Position numbers and translations under genes: made by a program. Shown here piece after piece: positions 55,523 through 64,000 of a stretch of DNA of 64,000 bases; position 1 is the stretch's first letter, and each line of letters begins with the position of its first letter. Source of the stretch: Pictodentalium vernedei (lineage: Eukaryota; Mollusca; Scaphopoda; Dentaliida; Dentaliidae); assembly GCA_031216915.1 (NCBI GenBank), contig CM062295.1, forward strand, positions 182,108,927 to 182,172,926, in the 5' to 3' direction. The notes below the pieces were generated by a model, which worked only from the letters and a program-made list of their open reading frames with translations, ran no database searches and had not been told where the DNA came from.

Positions 55523-56885
55523 TTAAGTGCTATATAAGTAAGGGAATTTGTTTACATCGAAATTCCTCTGGTATTGGGCCAGTTCATTCTGCATCCAGTT
55601 CCATACTGATTTAGTGGTGGTTCCATAAATCCAAACTATACACAAATTATATGGATGTCTGAAGCATATTTGGCCACGAGTTGCTCTCCTGAAATATTAT
55701 TTTATCAGTTCTGGTACGAATACGGTAGCAAACTTCCAGGAATCATTTGTACCTGCCGGTGACTCTGGGAGTTGATTGCATATATGTTTCGTGTTCTATG
55801 CATAACAACCTTAATTTTGAGGTATAATTTGTGTACATTTAATTCGCATTTATGAAATATCAGAGGTGGGAATTTCAAAGTAAACAAATTTACCTTACTT
55901 ATATAGAGCCTTAAAGAATCGTTTTGCTGGCACTTATTTTCACTGTTTTGAGATGCAACCTCTATAAAAACCAATGTCAGCAGTTCTCTATTTTTGGGGC
56001 ATATATGAGCTGAGACTATTTTTATATATTTTGTCACAAAAGCAATAAGTGACAAAGTTTTGTAAATATGGCAATGAGGCTGATGTAAAGAGAAAATAGC
56101 CATCTTGAGACATGTTGGGGTGAAGGAGTTATCAATAAATATGGTAGGCAGTACCAATCGAAGAAGAAATCTATAGTGTCTTTGGCCCAGATATTCCGAG
56201 AAAACTACTGCAGAATCACAGCAATTTCATGGATGGCCGGATCTCTATTGCTTGCGATACCTCGTCGACTGTTTTCAGACAACACTCCTTGTTTGGGTAT
56301 GATGCAACTCATACAGCTGTGATCACATTAAAGAGAAGTGTAATCTAGAGTGCATATTGTTTGAATCTCTTGAGGTAGAACTATCAAGATATTAGATAAC
56401 ATTTCTCTTTCAATGCAACTAGTGGATTTAAATGGCATTTATGTGTACACTGAAACCATGCCACTTGAAAAATAACGTTCATTCACATCACTTGGGTCAT
56501 ATGTGAGTTTTCTCTGGATTGAGTCGTTTTCAACATAATGGTACTTGGACTGAGTTAATCTTTGTCAAAGCAAACAATGTTCTAATATGACTAAAATCCC
56601 CTCCTCTAATTGGACGAGAGCTAGCTTAGTATATTCTATGTTTACGGCTCAAGTGGCAATTGTTACCGTCTGACGTCACAACGCGAAATATTTGAAATGA
56701 CGTCGCCCGTTCTGTAATTGCTTCACCAACGGAGTGACGAGCAAGCCGCTTCATTTCTGTGGATTTTGAACACGTGCAGCAGATGGTGTTCCGGTTGAGG
56801 TGTTGTTTAAATTACAAACCGATTTACGATTTAAACTGAGATGGAATGAGTTTATCTGGTTTATTGATTATTTATCCAGTGCCGC
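55523..56885. other. No gene seen; minus-strand frame 55705-56157 unrecognised
   Basis: A 150-codon minus-strand frame (for example FSLHQPHCHIYKTLSLIAF) has no family resemblance and AT-rich composition. TGACGTCA lies at about 56672. Confidence 0.3.
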
Positions 56886-56967
56886 CGTGGGACACACGAG
56901 AGGTTTATTTAACAAGGCAACTTTTAACGATTACATGTTTAGTAAATAAACCTCTCGTGTTTCACGA
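56886..56967. repeat. Hairpin with ~26-bp arms
   Basis: CACACGAGAGGTTTATTTA is mirrored by TAAATAAACCTCTCGTG (with CGTGGGA / TTTCACG outside) around a 30-nt loop. Confidence 0.8.
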
Positions 56968-57010
56968 TGTATGTTTAGGGCTATGAGTAGTGTCTTATTT
57001 GAACATATAC

Positions 57011-57139
57011 GTTATTGTGATGAATTGACGGTAACATGGTCTGAGGTTTGCGGATCGGAGCATATGAACATATACGTTTTCGCGTCTCGGTTGAACATAA
57101 GCTCCGAGCCGCATGTTACCGTCAGTTCATCACAATAAC
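57011..57139. repeat. Foldback with ~50-bp imperfect arms
   Basis: GTTATTGTGATGAATTGACG, GTAACATG and CGGAGC pair with GCTCCG, CATGTTAC and CGTCAGTTCATCACAATAAC. GAACATATACGTT occurs both outside and inside, so two inverted units may be nested. Confidence 0.75.
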
Positions 57140-59740
57140 TTATATTATTGACTGGAATTAACCACCACATTTCCTAGACAAAAACTGTTCGCCTCACCAG
57201 CATGGACGATTTTATTTACATCAGCTTCATTAACATATTTTCAGAGCTTTAAAACTTTATTTCTTTGTGCCGCAATATATCGATATTTCAGGCCTCAGTT
57301 CACATACCACAAAAAGACGGAACCATTGATGTTGGTTTTGTCATTGTTGGGCCTTAGCACGATGAGAATAAGTGCCAACAAAAAATATTTTTTTAAAGTG
57401 AATTTATTAAATATTTAAATTGTTAAATACAAAACTGTAACTCTCAGGATATATTATTTATTGTATATAATGCAAATAAACTAAAATACATCACAAACTG
57501 GAATTAATAACCCTTGGTGAATTCTCCATATTGTTTCTGTTTACATTCCCCTTAATAGATTCCGTTGTTATTTTGGAATGGCAATAATCGTTCGAGAACA
57601 CATTTAGTAAACTAATATGATAGTTCGAACTTGTCATCGAATGTCAACTCCTGGTCATTCGATTGGAAGTTCGACGGACGATCTAAGACCAGGTAATTTA
57701 TGTTGAATTGGGTCTTATTGTATTGAATGATGACAACCACCTGTTAAAAGTTTCAATTCTAGTGTGATTGTCTACACTGTATAAATATATATATGTGTGC
57801 ATAAATAACGCGCCCACGTCTGTTTCAATTCCTTATTTTTGCAAAGCTGGTAATGATAAATATGAGGTGGCGGCGCTTACCCATGTGGACATTTCCCCCA
57901 AACCTCCAACAAAACTCGCGGCTCACCTTCTGTTAGCCCCATCGAGGAAAGAGCATTAATTACTTGAAATCGGGGTGGGTCTCGAGCCGTCACACAAATA
58001 TCACAAAAGGTAATATATCTGAAGCTATGATAACATGAGCGTTGAGGTTTTAAATACCTGAACTTGTATCTTAATTTTTTGATAATAACTACCAAGAGTT
58101 ATCGAATCGCAGCCGTGTCCGGGGACTGTCACACCTCCGTACCAGCTTCCAAATCATAGAGCCGTTGATTACGGATTGAGGTGGCTTCCCTGACATTGCG
58201 GCGAATGGACGAGGGCAATGCGGAATACGTATTTTGTTACTGAGTTTAGTTTTGCTCAAATTCACTCCACCTCATCATGGGACATACTAAAAAGTATTAA
58301 CGTATGATAAATCTGCTCTGTCGGCCATCCACGTAGACCCCCATTTTTTTGAGTGGGGAGTCATCCACCTACGGCCATAATCACCTCTTGCAACTGTAGA
58401 TAATTTTCACTCTTTATTTTTTTCTTCCACTACTATTCAGTTTCATCCCTGGCTTATCTCGTCATGAAAATCGACATTTGATAAAGTTATCTTCCCTGAA
58501 ATTATTAGATGGGCAAAGAAGGGCCAATTAAGAAGCATGTAATTGTTGAGGAAACGCCCACGACATCAGTAGAAAACAAAGCGAAGTTTTCTTTTCTTTC
58601 TTTTAATAAACGAAAACTACATGCAGCTCTCGGAATTGTCTGTTGTTTTGTTTATGAAAAGTTACAACAGGGAACTTGGCTTTTTTATGGTAAGCTAATT
58701 AGAAGCAACTAAGTAACTGTCCGGTTTGGGTCCATTTGATATACATGCCATTAGTCATACACTTTAAATGTGCCACTAGTCATATACTTTTGAGGTTGTT
58801 AAAACAGTGTTAACAACCTGTGTCCCCTTGACATATATTGGTATATTATTCAGTAAATGATTTTTATTTTTAATTGAAAAAAAACTGGACATTCTTCAAT
58901 AAAAACAGTGTTCTTGGCTTCTTTTGTTTGATCTATCTAGATAATGCTGTAGTGCACTAATATAATAAAAGGACTTGTTTGTTTCATGTAATCATCGCCA
59001 GTTAAGTTGTTTTTTTTTTCTATTCGATTACATTTTTTTGAAAAAAAGTGTTGTTTGCATTGAATAAACATTATTCATTTTTCACTATTTATGCACATAG
59101 TTCCACCCTCGCTACTCTTGGAGTCAGTGAGAATTGCTCGCTACTCATTGGGAACTTCAGGATTGAGTCTGTGAGGACTGCCTCGCAACTCTGCAGAAGC
59201 GCGATTTAAAATACCTACATAACAAAACCCTCAATAGACTCCAAGATAGTGAATTAATGGTAGAGCTGAACGAACATCGAACCCCTAACAGAAAAAAAAC
59301 AAAATAAGCCACAGAAAATTAGAGTTATTCATTAGAATTAAAATGCGTGGAGTCAGTGAGGATTGCCAGCTTCTCTGCGCCACGAAGAAACCCACCACTC
59401 GCCCCAGCAAAAGCGACAATCAAACAACAACGACAATATACAATAACGGAGTTCTATCTTTCTCGAATAATGATATGGAGGAGTGAAGTCCGTGAGGGTT
59501 GCCTCCCTACTCATTAAGAAATCTAGGATTGACTCTCGTGGACTCATAAGCAAATAAAGCAATAAAGCAAATAAAGTTATTCGAGTCGCAAGAGATTTCA
59601 ATCCCACATCGTCCCTGTGCGCCTTCGGTGCGCTGAAACTTTTCATTCATCAAGAGGGTGTAGTCAGCAGGGCAACCCTTCAGACAGTAGAGTAAATATT
59701 ATCCCGTTGAGGTACACCGCAGGTTTTATATGATGATTAT
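57140..59740. other. No gene seen
   Basis: AT-rich. GTCAGTGAGGATTGCC-type phrases recur at 59125, 59178, 59350 and 59490 (diverged), suggesting an old dispersed or tandem repeat. Short duplicated phrase GCCATTAGTCATACACTTT / GCCACTAGTCATATACTTTT at 58747-58790. Confidence 0.35.
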
Positions 59741-60952
59741 ATGTATAAGAAAAATGCCACAAGAAAGTCATGTCAGCACAGGACATGTGCCATAAAGTCA
59801 GGCAAAGGTCGCTGCACAACTGTTGAAGACTATGTCAGGAGTGCTACAGAGCGCAATCACCCACCAGAAAACACACGCATTACCAGATTTGTCAGAAACA
59901 TGAGAAAGAGAGCAAGAGAGGAGACCATTCCTTTGTTAATGATCTACAATGAGGAAATCAGTAAACTTGGTCAGATTGGTCAACAAGAAGACATAATTCC
60001 GAGCTATCCCAGTATCAGAAGTGCTCTTGATCGCCACAAAAGCGCTACAATTCCAATCATTCCTTCAAGTCTTTTCATATGTGAGCTTGGAACCGTGGAT
60101 TAACACCATTGACGATCGACCATTTCTGCTCATCAGTGATGGCGACGCAGATAAGTTTCTAGCTTTCTCAACAGAAGAACATCTTCGGGTCCTCAGACAG
60201 CAGACATAATTCATATGGATGGCAGCTTCCCATCATGCCCATCACTTTGGGATCAGCTGTACATCTTGCATGTAAGAAGGGGATCTACAACATTTCCTTT
60301 GGTGTTCGCTCTACTACCGGATCAACAAATTGACACACATTGCAGACTATTTTCGTGTCTCGGGACAGCAATTCAGGAAAAACTACCATCAGAAGTAGAG
60401 ATTGATTCCGAGATGGCTGCGACACCTATTCAGCGAGAGTTTCCACATATGCTGAAGTGAAAGGTGCTTCTTTCACTATATCCAAGCTATCTGGAAAAAC
60501 TGAATAGCCAACTGTTACCATCAGAAGTAGAGATTGATTTCGAGATGGCTGCGACACCTCCAATTCAGCGAGAGTTTCCACGTGCTGAAGTGAAAGGTGC
60601 TTCTTTCACTATATCCAAGCTATCTGGAAGAAAATTGAAAACTTAAGAACTAGCCACACAAAGAAGACCAGGAAATACGCCGAGCAGCTTCACTTCCACT
60701 TCTTCCTATAGACAAGGTGCAGAATGCATGGTTGAGGCCATGGGACTGACAACTGATGGGCCAAATAGAACAGCTTTCAATGATTACATGGTAACAACAT
60801 GGGTAGATAAAGATGCTAGGTTTCCTCTTCCAATGTGGAATCATTTCACAAGCATTGGTCCATGATCGAACAATAATCCATCACCGGATAAATAGATCTA
60901 TTCCTCACCATCATCCCAATATTTATCGATTTATAGAAACTGCAAAAACAAG
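59741..60952 (+). pseudogene. MULE-type transposase with FLYWCH-like N-terminus, decayed
   Basis: Plus-strand pieces run in family order. A FLYWCH-like segment (KKNATRKSCQHRTCAIKSGK, TERNHPPEN) comes first. A DGDADKFLAFSTEEHLRVL linker follows, then the MULE DDE start MDGSFPSCPSLWDQLYILHV and FPLVFALLPDQQ at 60215-60335. A segment EIDSEMAATPIQREF then appears twice, in a ~128-bp tandem duplication (about 60380-60505 and 60510-60635). Last come KVQNAWL-like, FNDYMVTTWVDKDARFPLPM and HPNIYRFIETAKTR. Frameshifts and stops make it inactive. MULEs move DNA by a DDE mechanism; terminal repeats are not identified. Confidence 0.75.
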
Positions 60953-61259
60953 AGGCCCGAAGGGGCCTTAATAGCTCTTCTGACAAAGTGGTTCAAAGAA
61001 CTATTTGGGGTCACATTCAGTTAGTCATGGTTCGTTAACACTACAGAGGAATGAAGTCATGAAATTATTCATAACTCTCGTGTCCATGTCAGAGGATTAT
61101 TATCTTGGGTCTTCCTGACTGCTTCCATTTCTATCAGCTGTAGACAAGCGCTGCCAAACATCCAAGGGTTGTTATGTCACTGCCCCCCCCCCCCCCCCCC
61201 ATCAAATGGAGAGCCCAAATATTAACCTAGGGATCCGATTTGAACAAACTTGACACGCA

Positions 61260-61306
61260 CGCACGCACACAAGCACGCACGCACGCACGCACGCTCGCAC
61301 GAACGC
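61260..61306. repeat. (CGCA)n-type microsatellite
   Basis: CACGCACGCACACAAGCACG followed by similar units, directly before the Penelope fragment. Confidence 0.9.
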
Positions 61307-61308
61307 AC

Positions 61309-61990
61309 TTAAAGGTATCATCAAATCACAGCTGATTCGTTTCCACCGCAACTCAAGTGATAAAGTAAATTTCAATGAGGCTTGTTCTACTCTATTTGGC
61401 GCCCTCAGGTCGAGGGGGTACTCACTGTGCTTTTTGCGTAGCCTGAAATCTCAAACTCTGAAAAAGCTCGAAAGTCCAACAGAAACTACTGATTTCGAAC
61501 CATTGAAAATTGAGCACAACATACCGTTGCAGAATGGTAGTGGCGCGGTATTTAATTGCAAAACGCCTAGTTGTAGATTGCATACTTTTATGCCTGATCA
61601 GAAAGGGGAATTTTCCTCCGAACAAACGAAAAATCATTATCAGATCCGCAACCCCCTCCATTGTGATTCACCAAATATGATTTATCTTATCACTTCCAAA
61701 CGCTGGATTGGATCAATACGCTTCAAACCCTCTGACCATTTGGTATGAACATATCAGAGGGAGAATCATTCCTTTCACTTTAACATAGAACAGAATGAAT
61801 ATCGAAATAGAAAAGATATTAAAATACGAATTCAGTTTAACCAACTCTAAATTAAAAGAACCTTTGAATATTCGATCTGTTATCGCCTATAAGAAAAACA
61901 AAAGCTTACGTAACATCCTTGTAAGGACTAAATTAGAACCCATCAATGAATAACACCAGTTATTGCCAATCAGTTCCTAAGCTCATCACT
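61309..61990 (+). pseudogene. Penelope-like element fragment (RT end and Cys/GIY-YIG region)
   Basis: Plus-strand reading from 61309: KGIIKSQLIRFHRNSSDK, FNEACSTLFGALRSRGYSL, FLRSLK, then NCKTPSCRLHT, YQIRNPLHCDSPNMIYLI. These match the end of the Penelope RT (thumb: RF.R....F.......L..RGY) and the cysteine linker leading into the GIY-YIG endonuclease (C..C ... C.S.NVIYLI). After it, AYKKNKSLRNILVRTKL occurs at about 61880-61930, although in typical elements that motif precedes the cysteine region. So the copy is rearranged as well as broken. It is inserted within the composite repeat. Confidence 0.6.
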
Positions 61991-63275
61991 TAGTTTAAAT
62001 CAATTTTGTGTATTTTTTGTCATGTTTGAAACCCATCAAGGTTCAGTAAATGAAAACAAAGAAAAAAACGTTTCAGTAGGAAATGTCTGTGCCAGTGCGA
62101 CTTTTTAACCTTAAACACACACACACCCGTAACACTACCTCCACCCTAAATTGAATCTGACGCCACTAGAGATATTGTATACCAAATATCAAAAAACTCT
62201 AACTGATGGTTCTGGAGAATAAGATTTTTAAAGAAATTCCTTCATATTGCACAAAGTTAAAACTCGATTTGAACAAACTTGAATCTGCCCCCCTAGATAT
62301 GTTGTAAACCAAATATGGAAGCATTTGGACTGGTGGATCTGAAGAAGATGTTTAAATAAATTTCCTCATATTGCACTAAGTTACAATTCAGGCTCCCATA
62401 AAGAGCCCAGATACCAACCCAGGAACCCGATTTGAACAAACTTGAATCTGATCTTCCTAGAGATGTTGTATACCAAATATGGAAGGATTCTGACTGGTGA
62501 ATCTGAAGAAGATTTTAATGGAACTCCTTTATATTGTACCAAGTTTAAAATTTGGGCTCCTATAGGGGCCCAAATATTAACCCACGGACTCGATTTGAAC
62601 AAACTTGAATCTGAGCCCCCAAGATATGTTGAATACCAAATGTGAAAGGATTCTGTCCTGTGGATCTGAAAAAAAAGATATTTCCTCATATTGCACTACG
62701 TTAAACTGTGGGCTTCAACAGAGAGCCTAAATATTAACCCAGGGACCCAATTTAAACAAACATGAATGTTATCCCCCAAGAAATGTTGTATATCAAATAT
62801 GAAAGCATTCAGGCTGGTGGATCTGAAGAAGATTTTTAAAGAAATTTCTTCATATTGTCCTAAGTTAAAATTCGGGTTCCCATAGAGAGCCCAAATATTA
62901 ACCCAGGGACTCGATTTGAACAAACTTGAATCTGCCCCCCCCCCCCCTCCCCCTAGAGATGTTATATACCAATATCAAAAGATTCTAATCGATGGTTCTG
63001 GAGAAGAATTTTTTTTTTGGTTCTTAAACAATTTATGGGTTCTATCAGAGTAATGCCCATTGTGGTGCCCCCTGTAGGTGTGCAACTTTATTTGAACAAA
63101 CTTGAATTGATATATGATAAGGAACATGCACATCAAATTTGGTTCGATTCGGCCTAATGATTTATGAGGGGAAGTCGACAATGTAATGTTCACGCCGGAT
63201 GGACGGACGGACGACGGACAGAAAGTGATCAGTTAAGCTCTCCTTGACTTTCAGCCAGGTGAGCAAAAAATATGT

Positions 63276-63451
63276 TTATTTGTATTTTTTACTTTCCGAA
63301 GTGTGATTTACTGGGATTCCCGGGTTTGATTATAAACGATAACTTCACAAGTGAATTATGCAATCAACAATTGGGCCATGTATCCGTGCGCACAAACGAA
63401 GACGCTTTGCCGTGGGTGTAATGAGGACTTCATTGTTTTTTGTTTTTTTAA
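63276..63451. other. Short spacer, nothing recognised
   Basis: AT-rich sequence between the composite repeat and MITE copy 8. Confidence 0.4.
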
Positions 63452-63681
63452 CCCTTTACCTAACATGAAAAGCAGACGACACTGGCAAAAAAATTCTTGA
63501 ATAACTATTATTTTCATTTAGTCTTAAAAACATAGGTTATGATCCCTCATTGGAACGAGCTCGACCAGCTCGTTCCAATGAGGGGCCATAACCTATGTTT
63601 TAGAGACAATAAAAATGAAAATTAATTGGCGATTTTTGACAATAGTTCTGGCCGGTTTTGGTCGTTACGTTGGGTAAAGGG
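63452..63681. mobile_element. TTAA foldback MITE, copy 8 (arm type B)
   Basis: TTAA at 63448-63451 and 63682-63685. Termini CCCTTTACCTAACATG and CGTTGGGTAAAGGG. Centre 63520-63605 with paired C-to-T/G-to-A change (CCTCATTGG / CCAATGAGG) relative to copies 2, 4 and 5. Confidence 0.9.
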
Positions 63682-63724
63682 TTAAGTAATATAACTATCG
63701 TTAATAATGAAAAGTAATAATTAG

Positions 63725-63878
63725 TGTAATCGCTTGACTGGACTGATTACGTGAAATAATTCATTCGAGGCGAGGGACTATATTGTAAAACACTCGTGCG
63801 CATTCGCGCACTCGTGTTTGTACAACGTCCCTTACCTCTCATGAATTATTTCACGTAACCAGTCCAGTCAAGCGATTA
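63725..63878. repeat. Foldback element with ~55-bp arms
   Basis: GTAATCGCTTGACTGGACTG, ATTACGTGAAATAATTCAT and GGGAC pair with GTCCC, ATGAATTATTTCACGTAA and CAGTCCAGTCAAGCGATTAC around CACTCGTGCGCATTCGCGCA. 44 bp right of MITE copy 8; different sequence family. Confidence 0.85.
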
Positions 63879-64000
63879 CTCCCTTTTCTTTTTTTCTTTT
63901 TTTTGTATTTTCCATCCATGTATTTTAAATTTATTTGTATGTGCATTATTTCCATTATTTATTTATCTCATTTTTGTATCTTTTATACATGCATTTAAAA

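Larger units (their letters stand above)
60953..63275 (+). repeat. Composite repeat element with GAGGCCCGAAGGGGCC start and 162-bp tandem core
   Basis: It starts AGAGGCCCGAAGGGGCCTTA with ATAGCTCTTCTGAC, and ends GGACGGACGGACGACGGACA, AGTTAAGCTCTCC, TTGACTTTCAGCCAGGTGAG. I associate this start and end with a repeat family common in molluscs. Between them lie about six diverged units marked by GATTTGAACAAACTTGAATC at 62267, 62429, 62592, 62749 and 62913 (period about 162 bp) plus one at 61233. Open frames in it are artefacts. A Penelope fragment interrupts it at about 61309-62000. C-runs at 61184 and 62937. Confidence 0.7.

Noticed and set aside
62120..63060. ORFs at 62381-62689 and 62442-62645 as genes
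   Set aside because: They lie in the ~162-bp tandem repeat array and repeat with it.

Overview
The window is repeat-dominated intergenic and intronic DNA from an invertebrate animal. A mollusc is the best inference, but no species-diagnostic gene is present. The case for it is one intron-bearing host gene of metazoan type, tRNA-derived SINEs, BEL/Pao, CR1/L2-group and L1/Tx1-type retrotransposons, Penelope, Tc1, MULE and Polinton remnants, and a repeat (60953-63275) whose ends look like a family I associate with molluscan genomes. There are no bacterial-type operons, rRNA genes or CRISPR arrays.

Host gene. On the minus strand at 42998-19851 I recognise a D-aspartate/D-amino-acid oxidase family gene (DDO-like). 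It comprises a first coding exon with the FAD-binding N-terminus (42802-42998), two tandem versions of the second exon (2A 41098-41209, 2B 40856-40967, each 112 nt with intact splice sites), and a third exon about 21 kb further on (19851-19930). Phases fit exactly one copy of exon 2: including both, or skipping both, runs into a stop codon. This is the signature of mutually exclusive exons and is the most interesting host biology here. The remaining exons were not found and probably lie to the left of the window.

Layout. 1-6.4 kb: Tc1 copy broken by a SINE, then a decayed Polinton/adintovirus-like block (PolB, PC4-like, cysteine protease) with a BIR+RING (IAP-like) relic. 6.5-7.6 kb: Tc1. 9 kb: full SINE. 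11-18 kb: foldback MITEs, a possible capsid-type relic and SINE fragments. 18.8-24.7 kb: foldback elements, one with 430-bp inverted arms rich in promoter-type motifs, and DDO exon 3. 25.2-36.3 kb: an L1/Tx1-type LINE (minus) split by a Tc1 element and by a very young BEL/Pao element with indistinguishable 228-bp LTRs and one internal TGA. 36.6-46.6 kb: tRNA-like duplication, DDO exons 2B, 2A and 1, microsatellites and hairpins. 47.1-52.7 kb: a Tc1 element carrying a SINE and a 5'-truncated CR1/L2-group LINE that retains a 2A-like motif. 53-64 kb: LINE relic, foldbacks, MULE pseudogene, a Penelope fragment inside a 162-bp tandem-repeat element, and more MITEs.

A recurrent theme is one MITE family (eight copies) with TTAA target sites, TIRs starting CCCTTTACC and an almost invariant palindromic centre. 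Two sub-families have unrelated arms but share that centre.
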